DNA of 64,000 nt from Paraburkholderia aspalathi (GTDB taxonomy: Bacteria; Pseudomonadota; Gammaproteobacteria; Burkholderiales; Burkholderiaceae), in NCBI RefSeq assembly GCF_900116445.1, contig NZ_FPBH01000005.1, forward strand, positions 248,001-312,000, written 5' to 3'. Numbering within the stretch: the first letter of the stretch is position 1; each line of letters starts with the position of its first letter. Positions 46,111 to 53,650 of the stretch are shown here, piece after piece. The translations under genes were made by a program, and so were the position numbers. Under the pieces are notes generated by a model. The model saw nothing but the letters and a program-made list of their open reading frames with translations. It made no database searches and had not been told where the DNA came from.

Positions 46111-46173
46111 GGTGGATAACCCGGTAGCGACAAAAGTTATCCACAGATTCACTGAATAACCTTGTGGATAACT
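46111..46173. promoter_or_regulatory. cluster of DnaA boxes
   Basis: TTATCCACA (46137-46145) and TGTGGATAA (46163-46171) are perfect DnaA boxes facing each other; they form an 11-base inverted repeat (AGTTATCCACA ... TGTGGATAACT). A third, GGTGGATAA (46111-46119), has one mismatch. They lie between the FMN reductase start and the small genes. The role may be control of the reductase gene by DnaA, DnaA titration or replication. Confidence 0.6.
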
Positions 46174-46245
46174 GGTACTTTTGCCTTGTCAATCAAGCAT
46201 GCTTTCGGCCTAGGACGATTTGAGGCAACTCGACGTTCTTCGCTG

Positions 46246-46527
46246 TCATTCCGGGACAGCGATGTCGCCATCCACAAGCTGCCAGCCGTACGTCTCGGCA
46301 AACACCTGAGCCGCATCCGCATTTTCGAAAAACGGCATGTCCGCGTGGCCCTGGAAGGGATAGATCACGCGCTCGTCGCTTAACCGGATTACTTTCAGCG
46401 TCGGCACCGTCCCGCTGGAGGTTCGACGCGACGACACGGCGACCTGATAGTTTGCGCGGCCCGTCAACGGCATGGAATTCGCGCCCTGCGAGCGCCTGGA
46501 AATGTGGCTTGCCATCGGTGCGCGCAT
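46246..46527 (-). CDS. small hypothetical protein
   Basis: This 93-residue soluble protein has the C-terminal half FQGHADMPFFENADAAQVFA and YGWQLVDGDIAVPE, a pattern I recall from small conserved Burkholderia proteins. Its ATG overlaps the stop of the upstream small gene (TGATG), so they form a pair. Internal ATG codons at 46515 and 46473 are possible starts. Confidence 0.65.
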   Translation of the reverse strand: MRAPMASHISRRSQGANSMPLTGRANYQVAVSSRRTSSGTVPTLKVIRLSDERVIYPFQGHADMPFFENADAAQVFAETYGWQLVDGDIAVPE

Positions 46528-46811
46528 CAGAGTCCGGCGATCGACTCGCCGGCAACCATGCCGTCGATCACCCGCTCCGCGTAACTTGCTGATGCAATGC
46601 GTGCGTCGCCAGCCGCGCCAAACGGAGAACGGCTCGGCACGCGAAATACACGGCTGCTGGTCAAGGTGTCGTCGGTGCCGCGCCGGCAGATTCGCACCGC
46701 GGCGTCGAAGCCCGAATCGTAGTGGCGAACGCCATCGGCAGAACGCGGCTGGTGCGGATAAACCAGTGGATAAATCTCAAGGCCCCGGTAGCTTCTGATC
46801 GTATTGTTCAT
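46527..46811 (-). CDS. small hypothetical protein
   Basis: This 94-residue soluble protein starts at 46811 with GGAG about 11 bases upstream; the longer frame to 47060 is unlikely. It contains RGLEIYPLVYPHQP and a basic RVPSRSPFG stretch. It is co-transcribed with the gene at 46246-46527. No function is recognised. Confidence 0.62.
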   Translation of the reverse strand: MNNTIRSYRGLEIYPLVYPHQPRSADGVRHYDSGFDAAVRICRRGTDDTLTSSRVFRVPSRSPFGAAGDARIASASYAERVIDGMVAGESIAGL

Positions 46812-47351
46812 GGTAGTCGTCTCCGGTAAAGGATCTCGCTTGAAACGTGTGGCTGTGTGTTGGGCATGACGCCGGGCGAGTCGCGGCGTTTCAGCAAACA
46901 GGTGCTGGTCGGCGACGATGCGCGTCTGGAGCGGCGTCTGTAAGGCCACGCCGGCGACACCGTCGAACGAAGTAGAAGGAAAGGACCCCGTTCGGTTCAG
47001 GGCGCTGTGATGAGAGGCGGATGCCTGAGGGACTGCGCAGGGCGCGCAGGAGAACTGCAAGCTGTTGGCTCACTGTAACACGTTAGAAGAGTGAGCATTA
47101 GGCGCATTTGCGCGCCAGGCGCGGGTGTTGCTTCGGAGTGCCGGGTATTGCGTACCGCTTTCTGTTTCTCGACGCTTGCACACCGGAGAAAGGGAGTCGC
47201 AGCCCTGTTCTGCAGACGCTTCATACGTGCGTCAAACGTGCGGGATTAAATGCAAAAAGGGCGCCTTTATCGGCGCCCTTTCTTGATTTCGAGAACCCGT
47301 CTCGTCAGCAGACTTGTGCCGGACCGGTGTCCGGCCGCGTCCGCCAGACGA
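46812..47351. other. gene-free stretch ahead of the small paired genes
   Basis: I see no supported gene: the open frames here are shadows without ribosome-binding sites. It must hold the promoter of the two small minus-strand genes, and it contains the terminator at 47257-47281 of the secreted-peptide gene. Confidence 0.45.
47254..47281 (-). terminator. Rho-independent terminator of the small peptide gene
   Basis: On the minus strand AAGGGCGCC and GGCGCCCTT form a 9-base stem with a 6-base loop followed by TTT. It is 71 bases after the stop of the gene at 47352-47483. Confidence 0.85.
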
Positions 47352-47483
47352 TTAGTTGCCGAAGAACACGTTGCAATACGATGCCGGGCCGCTGCATTGA
47401 GCCGGTGCAGCAGCTTGAGCTGCGCCCGAAGCAGCAGCAAACAGGGCGACGGAAGCGATCAGGGCGGTAAGAATGCGTTTCAT
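47352..47483 (-). CDS. small exported peptide with two cysteines
   Basis: This 43-residue protein starts at an ATG with GAGGAG 7 bases upstream. The first part is a textbook signal peptide (KRILTALIASVALFAAA, cleavage near AQA or QAAA). The mature peptide is about 17-20 residues and has two cysteines (CSGPASYC) and an aromatic tail (NVFFGN). It has its own terminator. The strong ribosome-binding site, signal peptide and terminator make it a real gene. Its function is unknown; two cysteines may form a disulfide loop. Confidence 0.8.
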   Translation of the reverse strand: MKRILTALIASVALFAAASGAAQAAAPAQCSGPASYCNVFFGN

Positions 47484-47932
47484 GGTGCTACTCCTCTTCG
47501 GCGTTTAGTTCGCGATCTGGGGCGATCGATGGAGTGGAGAATAGCGATTCAGTGCCCGCCTAAAAATACCGAAGACGAGAAGATGTTTTTTCAAATATTG
47601 AAATAATCCAGCCGCGTATTTGCGGCGAGCTTGAAACGTGTGTCACTACACGCCTCGCCCATGCGCCTGAAGTTACGGTTGCGCCGGCGCAGCCTTGATT
47701 TCATTTTTTGCAATAATATTTTTGCTGTCATAAAGCCTGTTGCGGCACGACTAAGCTCATCGAGTCTTCGCTTGCTGGCGGGCACATGTTCAATACCAAT
47801 TCGCTTGCGCAGGAACGTGCGGGAGAATGGCGCACACGTCCGGGAACTGCGCGAGGAAACCCACCCGTCTATGAACCACAACGATCCAGAAGAAAACGCG
47901 CGGCAACCGCAAGCGCGGCGATGGAGCCCGCC
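47484..47932. other. promoter region of peptide gene and sigma factor gene
   Basis: This is the divergent region between the small peptide gene and the ECF sigma gene. It is AT-richer around 47690-47740. A 24-codon frame (47871-47945, starting ATGAACCACAACG) overlaps the sigma start and could be a leader, but it has no clear ribosome-binding site. Confidence 0.4.
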
Positions 47933-48541
47933 ATGGCGCAAGTAAGTGGGCCGGCGCTCGATGATCCCGTTTATCTGACGCAATTGCGGCGCGACCTGTT
48001 GCGCTTCGCCCGTTTGCAACTGCGCGATGCCGCTGCCGCCGAAGACGCCGTCCAGGAGGCTCTGGCCGCCGCCTGGACACAAGCCGACCGGTTTGCCGCG
48101 CAATCGGAGCACAAGACGTGGGTGTTCGGCATCCTGCGGCACAAGCTCATCGACACCTTGCGCGCCCGGCAGCGCACGGTGAATCTGTCGGCGCTCGAAT
48201 CCGAAATCGACGGCGAGACGCTGCTCGATCGTGAACTCTTCAAGGACAACGGCCACTGGTCACGCGAGAGCAAGCCGCAACCATGGCCGACGCCGGAAAC
48301 CGCGCTGCGTCAGCAGCAATTCTGGACCTTGTTCGAGATGTGTCTGGAACACCTGCCCGAGCACATCGGGCGCGTGTTCATGATGCGCGAATTTCTCGAT
48401 CTCGAAACCGAAGCGATCTGCGCCGAACTGCAGATGACCGCCAATCACTGCAGCGTGCTGATCTACCGCGCGCGGCTGCGCTTGCGCACTTGCCTGAGCG
48501 AAAAGGGCCTATCCAGAGAGGATGCGAATGGGGAAGTGTAA
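47933..48541 (+). CDS. ECF-type sigma factor
   Basis: This 202-residue sigma-70-family protein has region 2 (LRFARLQLRDAAAAEDAVQE, HKTWVFGILRHKLIDTLRAR) and region 4 (LEHLPEHIGRVFMMREFLDL, ICAELQMTANHCSVLIYRAR). It directs RNA polymerase to stress or envelope promoters. The start is uncertain: I prefer the ATG at 47933 (GGAG 6 bases upstream); 47921 is also possible. It overlaps the anti-sigma gene by 14 bases. Confidence 0.88.
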   Translation: MAQVSGPALDDPVYLTQLRRDLLRFARLQLRDAAAAEDAVQEALAAAWTQADRFAAQSEHKTWVFGILRHKLIDTLRARQRTVNLSALESEIDGETLLDRELFKDNGHWSRESKPQPWPTPETALRQQQFWTLFEMCLEHLPEHIGRVFMMREFLDLETEAICAELQMTANHCSVLIYRARLRLRTCLSEKGLSREDANGEV

Positions 48542-48731
48542 GCACATCACGCGGCTATTATCAGACGCGCTCGACCGCCGTTTGACGACCGGCGAATGGG
48601 TCGCGATCCGGCTGCATCTGCCGACTTGCAGCGGCTGCCGCAATTACCGCAAACAGATCCGGCTGCTCCGCGTGGCGGCGCGCACGGTGAGCGGGATTGC
48701 GACGCCGGGCGCGGGTGGTGGTGAGGATTGA
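48528..48731 (+). CDS. zinc-type anti-sigma factor
   Basis: This 67-residue protein has the zinc anti-sigma motif HLPTCSGC (His-x3-Cys-x2-Cys). Such small proteins bind their ECF sigma and release it on oxidation or metal stress. It overlaps the sigma gene by 14 bases, with GAGAGG before its ATG, so stoichiometric synthesis is likely. There is no membrane helix, so it acts in the cytosol. Confidence 0.85.
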   Translation: MGKCKHITRLLSDALDRRLTTGEWVAIRLHLPTCSGCRNYRKQIRLLRVAARTVSGIATPGAGGGED

Positions 48732-48742
48732 GGTGGCGCCTG

Positions 48743-49033
48743 TTAGCGCTCGCCGGGTGGCGTGTTCCGGTAGCACTCGAAGAAGCTTGCGTGTGACGCT
48801 TCGTCGATGGAGACGGGATGCGCTTGGGCACCGGCCGGATGTTTGGCCAGCTGCGCGCGCGTGCGGATCGGCCGATGCTGAAAATTGCCGCCACAGTTCG
48901 GACACACGTTGCGCAGCGTGCTGAGCGCACACACTTCGCAGAAAGTGCATTCGTACGTGCAGATCATCGCGTCGGGCGCGTTCGGCGGCAGTGATTTGCC
49001 GCATCCTTCGCAGGACGGTCTCAGTTCAAGCAT
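48743..49033 (-). CDS. DUF1272-type cysteine-rich protein
   Basis: This 96-residue protein's N-terminal half has four Cys pairs typical of DUF1272 (LRPSCEGCGKSLPP, CTYECTFCEVCA, CPNCGGNF), probably binding one or two zinc ions. It starts with GGAG upstream. Its role is unknown; the family may be involved in metal or stress responses. It is convergent with the sigma/anti-sigma pair. Confidence 0.82.
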   Translation of the reverse strand: MLELRPSCEGCGKSLPPNAPDAMICTYECTFCEVCALSTLRNVCPNCGGNFQHRPIRTRAQLAKHPAGAQAHPVSIDEASHASFFECYRNTPPGER

Positions 49034-49170
49034 GGTGGCTCCGGGTCGGCAGGGAAGCGAAGCGCGGGACTGCGCCTCGTCTGTGTCGAAGCAGTGTAAG
49101 TGGATCGGGCCATGTGGAATTGACAGCCAGGCGTCAATTCCTGCCACCGCTTGCGATCCTTGGGCCAGGC

Positions 49171-50547
49171 TCAGGTCAACACGGTCCACAACGCGAACGT
49201 CAAGACGAGGCCGACGACGGATACGATCGTCTGCAGCACCGACCAGACCATCACCGTCTGCTTCAATTGCAACCCGAAGTACTCGCGCACCATCCAGAAA
49301 CCGGCATCGTTCACGTGGCAGAAGAACACGGAACCTGCGCCGATCGCGAGCGCCATCAGCGAATTGTGCGTCGCGCTGAGGCCCGCGACGACCGGCGCGA
49401 CGATACCGGCGGTCGTGGTGGTCGCAACCGTCGCGGAGCCGGTCGCCTGCCGCAGCGCGACAGCGATCAGCCACGCCAGCAGAATCAGCGGCATGTGCGC
49501 GCCGACCGCGATCTTGCCGATCGTCGTGCTGATGCCGGCCACCACCAGCGCCTGCTTGAGGCCACCGCCGGCACCGATGGTCAGCAGCAGCGCCGCGATC
49601 GGCGGCAAGCTCTTGCGCAGAATGCCGCCGACCCGGTCGCGTGCCATGCCGCGCGACCAGCCCAGCGCCACTACCGCGAATAGCACGGTGAGGCCGAGCG
49701 CGACCAACGGCTCACCCAGGAAATTGAGCGCGTCGAACAGGAAGGTTTCGGGTTGCAGCAGAAGTTTGGCAACCGTGCGGCCGAGCATCAACACGACCGG
49801 CAACAGGATCGTGATGAGCGAGATCGCGAAACTCGGCGGCTCGCCGGTGCTTTGTTCTGCGGTGAACAGCTTGCCCATTTCTTCCGGCTCGACCACGTGC
49901 ATCCGCTTCGACAACCAGATGCCGTAGACCGGTCCCGCCAGAATGACCGCCGGAATGGCAACGATCAGGCCGAGACCAAGCGTCAGACCGAGATCGGCAT
50001 GCAGTGCGCTCACGGCGATCAGTGGACCTGGGTGCGGTGGCAACAGGGCGTGCAATGTGGTCATGCCGGCGAGCGCGGGAATCGCAATCCGCAGGATCGG
50101 CTGCTGCGAACGGCGCGCCATCACGAAGATGATCGGCACCATCATCACCAGGCCGACTTCAAAGAAGAGCGGCAGGCCGACGATGATCGCCACCAGCGCC
50201 ATCATCCACGGCAGCGTACGTGGCGTGGAATGTTTGAGGATGGTTGAGACGAGCCGGTCAGCGGCGCCCGATTCGGCCATAAGCGCGCCGAGCATCGCCC
50301 CGAGCGCGATGATGATGCCGACGTCGCCGAGCAACGCACCCGCGCCTTTGCTGAATGCGCTGGCTACTGCTTCCAGCGGCAGACCAGCCGAAAAACCCGC
50401 CGCGAACGTGCCGACCAGAATCGACAGAAACGGTGCGAGCTTCAGCACGCTGATGAATACGATGATCAGTGCGAGCCCGAGCACGCACGACAAAATCAGT
50501 TGAGTGTCGTGGGATGACCACGGCGCGAGTGTTGTCGTCAGATGCAC
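49171..50547 (-). CDS. GntP-family gluconate permease
   Basis: This 458-residue inner-membrane protein has about 12-14 helices. GntP features are visible: FAAGFSAGLPLEAVASAF, ALGAMLGALMAESGAADRL, LPPHPGPLIAVSA and a late helix block. It imports gluconate or related sugar acids with protons. The start is GTG at 50547 (AGGGA upstream), giving the usual length; the frame extends to 50610. No gluconate kinase is nearby. Confidence 0.9.
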   Translation of the reverse strand: MHLTTTLAPWSSHDTQLILSCVLGLALIIVFISVLKLAPFLSILVGTFAAGFSAGLPLEAVASAFSKGAGALLGDVGIIIALGAMLGALMAESGAADRLVSTILKHSTPRTLPWMMALVAIIVGLPLFFEVGLVMMVPIIFVMARRSQQPILRIAIPALAGMTTLHALLPPHPGPLIAVSALHADLGLTLGLGLIVAIPAVILAGPVYGIWLSKRMHVVEPEEMGKLFTAEQSTGEPPSFAISLITILLPVVLMLGRTVAKLLLQPETFLFDALNFLGEPLVALGLTVLFAVVALGWSRGMARDRVGGILRKSLPPIAALLLTIGAGGGLKQALVVAGISTTIGKIAVGAHMPLILLAWLIAVALRQATGSATVATTTTAGIVAPVVAGLSATHNSLMALAIGAGSVFFCHVNDAGFWMVREYFGLQLKQTVMVWSVLQTIVSVVGLVLTFALWTVLT

Positions 50548-50774
50548 GATGTCCCTTTTCCGATTGACGCAGCCGCGACTGCGCGCGGATGACGGATTGT
50601 AGCGGGGCAAGGTGACTTGACGCAGTCAGACACGCAGAGCGGGACCGCTGGGGTGTCCCGCCCCCTCCGGCGTGATTTGCTTATGCGAATTTATCGGTTC
50701 GTCCAGGCTTGCAGACGAATTATCGTCAACGCTAATCGGTCCGTTTCGCGTCCGTCTTTTTAACGAGCACTTTT

Positions 50775-51758
50775 ATGTCCCGTCATCTGTTGCTCACGCG
50801 CCGCACGTTTATCGCCGGCGTGGGCGCCTCGCTGGCCGCCGCGGCCTTACCCGTTGTCTCCACGTCAGTCTTCGCCGCGGATGCGCATGCGAAGGAATTT
50901 CGCATCGGTTATCAGAAAGCGGCCAACACGCTCGTATTGCTGAAGGCGCACGGCACGCTCGAAAAGCAGCTCGCACCGCTTGGCTTCACGGTCAAATGGA
51001 CTGAGTTTCCCGCCGGCCCGCAGTTGCTCGAAGGATTGAATGTCGGCGCGATCGACTTCGGTTATGTCGGCGAGGCGCCGCCGGTGTTCGCGCAGGCGGC
51101 CGGCGCGAACTTCGTCTATACGGCGTATGAAATCCCGACGCCACATGCCGAAGGGATCCTCGTCCATCAGGACGCGCCGATCAAAACGCTCGCCGATCTG
51201 AAGGGCAAAAGGATCGCGTTCAATAAAGGTTCGGACGTTCACTGGTTTCTGGTCGCCGCATTGCAGAAGAGCGGCGTGAAGTACAGCGACATCCAACCCG
51301 TCTTTCTGGCGCCCGCCGATGCGCGTGCGGCCTTCGAACGCGGTGCGATCGACGCATGGGCGATCTGGGACCCGTTCCTCGAGGCGGCAAAACGCCAGTC
51401 GAATGCCCGCTTGCTGGCCGACGCCGAAGGGATCGTCAGTCACCATCAGTTCTTCCTGAGCGCGCGGCCGTTTGCGGAGAAAAACGGTGACGTGCTCGCG
51501 ATCGTGATAGATGCGGTGAGTAAAGAGGGCGAGTGGGTGCGCGGGCACTACAGCGAAGCAGCCGCACAGCTTGCACCGATTCAGGGCCTCGACGCCGGTG
51601 TGATCGAAGCGGGTTTGCGACACTACGCGCACATCTACAAACCCATCGACGCGAGTGTGCTTGCAGAACAGCAACGTATCGCGGACACATTCAGCGAGCT
51701 GCGCATCATCCCGACAAAGATCGTGACGAAGGACGCTGCATTGGCTGCCAAGGCTTAG
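50775..51758 (+). CDS. aliphatic sulfonate ABC-transporter substrate-binding protein (SsuA-like)
   Basis: This 327-residue protein has a Tat-like signal peptide (TRRTFIAGVGAS, cleavage near VFAAD). The mature part has the SsuA/NMT1 pattern: FRIGYQKAANTLVLLKAHGT, WTEFPAGPQLLEGLNVGAID and GSDVHWFLVAAL. It binds sulfonates in the periplasm for an ABC importer. No ssuB, ssuC or ssuD gene is adjacent, so it is an orphan binding protein here. Confidence 0.9.
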   Translation: MSRHLLLTRRTFIAGVGASLAAAALPVVSTSVFAADAHAKEFRIGYQKAANTLVLLKAHGTLEKQLAPLGFTVKWTEFPAGPQLLEGLNVGAIDFGYVGEAPPVFAQAAGANFVYTAYEIPTPHAEGILVHQDAPIKTLADLKGKRIAFNKGSDVHWFLVAALQKSGVKYSDIQPVFLAPADARAAFERGAIDAWAIWDPFLEAAKRQSNARLLADAEGIVSHHQFFLSARPFAEKNGDVLAIVIDAVSKEGEWVRGHYSEAAAQLAPIQGLDAGVIEAGLRHYAHIYKPIDASVLAEQQRIADTFSELRIIPTKIVTKDAALAAKA

Positions 51759-51800
51759 GTCGCTTCGGCTCGGGTCACGTAGATCGCGATGCTTCGACGC

Positions 51801-52160
51801 CTAGGCGAATAGCGCTTCGACATTTTCCGGCGGGCGGCCAATCACGGCTCGCCCGTTCCGCACGACGATCGGTCGTTGCAGAAGGATCGGGTGCGTTTCC
51901 AATGCTTCGTATAACTGAGCGTCGCTCAGCGTGGTGTCGGAGAGGTTGAGTGCTTTGTATTCGGCTTCGGTGTCGCGGATCATCTCGCGGACTGTGCAGC
52001 CTAGCTGCGCGTTGAGTTGCTTCAACTGCGCGGCCGTGAGTGGTTGCTTCTGGTATTCGATGATTTCCGTTGGTTCGTTGGCGCTGTTGTAGGTGGTGGC
52101 GATCAGGTCGCAGGTAGCTCGCGATTTTGAACAACGGGGGTTGTGGTAGATGGTGATCAT
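51801..52160 (-). CDS. arsC: glutathione/glutaredoxin-dependent arsenate reductase
   Basis: This 119-residue ArsC-family protein has the active-site Cys10 in HNPRCSKSR and the later Arg motif QRPIVVRNGRAVIGRPPE. It reduces arsenate to arsenite using glutathione and glutaredoxin. No arsenic efflux or ArsR gene is adjacent, so it may be a general thiol reductase of the Spx/ArsC family or part of a dispersed arsenic response. Confidence 0.92.
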   Translation of the reverse strand: MITIYHNPRCSKSRATCDLIATTYNSANEPTEIIEYQKQPLTAAQLKQLNAQLGCTVREMIRDTEAEYKALNLSDTTLSDAQLYEALETHPILLQRPIVVRNGRAVIGRPPENVEALFA

Positions 52161-52297
52161 GGTTGGGTGAATGGTGCTTGTGTTGGGTGCGGGGTGTTTT
52201 TTGGTTGGGGATTTTAGCCGGTGCGGGAGTTGGGTGGGGCGATCGGGTTTGTTGAGGCAGGAACGTGGCGTTGTCTGTTGGTGATGATGTCGTTCGG

Positions 52298-52311
52298 TTT
52301 ATGCGCATAAA
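52298..52311. promoter_or_regulatory. parS-like palindrome 1
   Basis: TTTATGCGCATAAA is a perfect 14-base palindrome, here flanked by G on both sides. Four copies sit within 1.35 kb around parA. The sequence agrees with what I recall as the centromere sequence of Burkholderia chromosome 2 (GTTTATGCGCATAAAC). Confidence 0.88.
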
Positions 52312-52524
52312 GCGCCTGCCGGAAGTTGTCGAGCTATCGCCGGGTGGCTTGGGCCGCTCTACTGAAAGCGTCAACCCATGTTGGTTGAGCCTCCCCCTTT
52401 GTATGCATGGACACGAGGCTTCGTGCAGCAGCCAGTCCCACCTCCGTGCCGTGCCGCAGGATCATGCATCGATCCCTACACCCCCCAGCAACGGCGGCTC
52501 CATGCTTGAGTCACGCCCGAAAAG

Positions 52525-52538
52525 TTTATGCGCATAAA
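52525..52538. promoter_or_regulatory. parS-like palindrome 2
   Basis: The identical 14-base palindrome, again with G on both flanks, 227 bases after the first copy. It is a likely ParB-binding site. Confidence 0.88.
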
Positions 52539-52847
52539 GGTGTCTATGCGTGACGGCTCGCGGGGCACGAGTGTGGCCCGGATATGCCTCGACGCCGCCA
52601 ACAGTTGGGGCCTGTAAAAGCGATGTGACGCAGCAACGCCAACCCTAAGTAAGCGGCACGGCGTCGAATCCCAGACTACCGACACACCACGACCCATACC
52701 CGTGGGCGCAGCTTCGCATCGCACCAGATCCAGTAGCGAACTCCCCCTTCGATACCTCACCGCGTCTGACACCTTCCCGGCGCCGCAAACCTATCGCCGT
52801 TGATCCGCTTCACACCCGCTGCGCTTTAGCTCAGCCATGCCACAACC

Positions 52848-52861
52848 TTTATGCGCATAAA
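52848..52861. promoter_or_regulatory. parS-like palindrome 3
   Basis: The same palindrome, flanked by C on both sides, about 100 bases before parA. ParB bound here could also repress the parAB promoter. Confidence 0.88.
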
Positions 52862-52963
52862 CCTATCCCGTTCGGCTAATTCTTCTCGCGTTTACACAAA
52901 AACGATTGAAATGCGAATTCATCCAGGTAAAATCCTTTTGCGTCTAAAAAGAGGAGGTGAAGA

Positions 52964-53626
52964 TTGGCAGCAGAAATCATCGCGGTAACTCAGCAGAAGG
53001 GCGGGGTCGGGAAGAGCACAATCGCGATGCACCTCGGGGCTGCGTTCCATGAAAAAGGCAAACGCGTCCTCGTCGTAGACGCCGATGGTCAAAACACCCT
53101 GGTCCATTGGGCCAGCGCATCATCAGACGGCGAAACCGGCATTCCGTTCCCAGTCGTCAACCTCTCCGAAGCCGGCAGCCAGATCCATCGCGAGATCAAG
53201 AAATTCGTGGCTGACTACGACATCATCGTCGTCGACTGCCCACCCTCCATCACCGAGAAAGTGTCCGGCGTCGTGTTGCTCGCGGCGAGCGTCGCGATCA
53301 TGCCAACGTCGTCGTCGCCCGCCGACTATTGGTCGAGCGTCGGGCTGGTGAAACTCGTGCAGCAGGCCCAGGTCATGAACGAGGATCTGCGCGCCGTCTT
53401 TCTGCTGAATAAGACCGAAGAGAAACGGATGCTGACGCGCGAACTGAAGCGTGCGTTGGAAGAGCTCGGTTTCCCACTGCTGAAGACCCAGATCCCGACA
53501 CGGGAAGCCTACAAACAGGCAATGGCCTTAGGGCAGACAGTGCTTCAGATGAACGATCGCGGCGCCAAGCTCGCCGCCATCGAAGTACGGGCGTGCGCCA
53601 ACGAGATCGCAGCCCTGCTCCCCTGA
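52964..53626 (+). CDS. parA: ParA-type partition ATPase
   Basis: This 220-residue ParA has the deviant Walker A motif QQKGGVGKST and the following signature of Walker A', B and A'' segments. It is the short form without an N-terminal helix-turn-helix. It moves ParB-parS complexes over the nucleoid to segregate the replicon. The start is TTG at 52964 with an exceptional GAGGAGGTG upstream. parB follows after 24 bases that include a parS-like site. Confidence 0.95.
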   Translation: MAAEIIAVTQQKGGVGKSTIAMHLGAAFHEKGKRVLVVDADGQNTLVHWASASSDGETGIPFPVVNLSEAGSQIHREIKKFVADYDIIVVDCPPSITEKVSGVVLLAASVAIMPTSSSPADYWSSVGLVKLVQQAQVMNEDLRAVFLLNKTEEKRMLTRELKRALEELGFPLLKTQIPTREAYKQAMALGQTVLQMNDRGAKLAAIEVRACANEIAALLP

Positions 53627-53627
53627 A

Positions 53628-53641
53628 TTTATGCGCATAAA
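53628..53641. promoter_or_regulatory. parS-like palindrome 4
   Basis: The same palindrome placed in the 24-base gap between the parA stop and the parB start. Its place in the operon makes autoregulation or ParB loading on its own gene possible. Confidence 0.88.
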
Positions 53642-53650
53642 GGACCCTGA

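Larger units (their letters stand above)
52161..52963. other. gene-free stretch carrying parS-like sites
   Basis: No gene is supported. It holds three of the four TTTATGCGCATAAA palindromes and the parA promoter. The sequence just before parA (about 52870-52950) is AT-richer and may include the promoter, but I cannot assign boxes. Confidence 0.55.

Noticed and set aside
47108..47470. Open frame of 120 codons opposite the small peptide gene
   Set aside because: The minus strand has a signal peptide, ribosome-binding site and terminator; this frame has none of these.
50639..50661. GCGGGAC/GTCCCGC hairpin between the permease and SsuA genes
   Set aside because: The arms are 7 bases with a 9-base loop and no T run. 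In GC-rich DNA this is not strong enough for a terminator or riboswitch call.
51801..52160. arsC as part of an arsenic resistance island
   Set aside because: No ArsR, ArsB/Acr3 or ArsH gene is adjacent, so an island is not supported.
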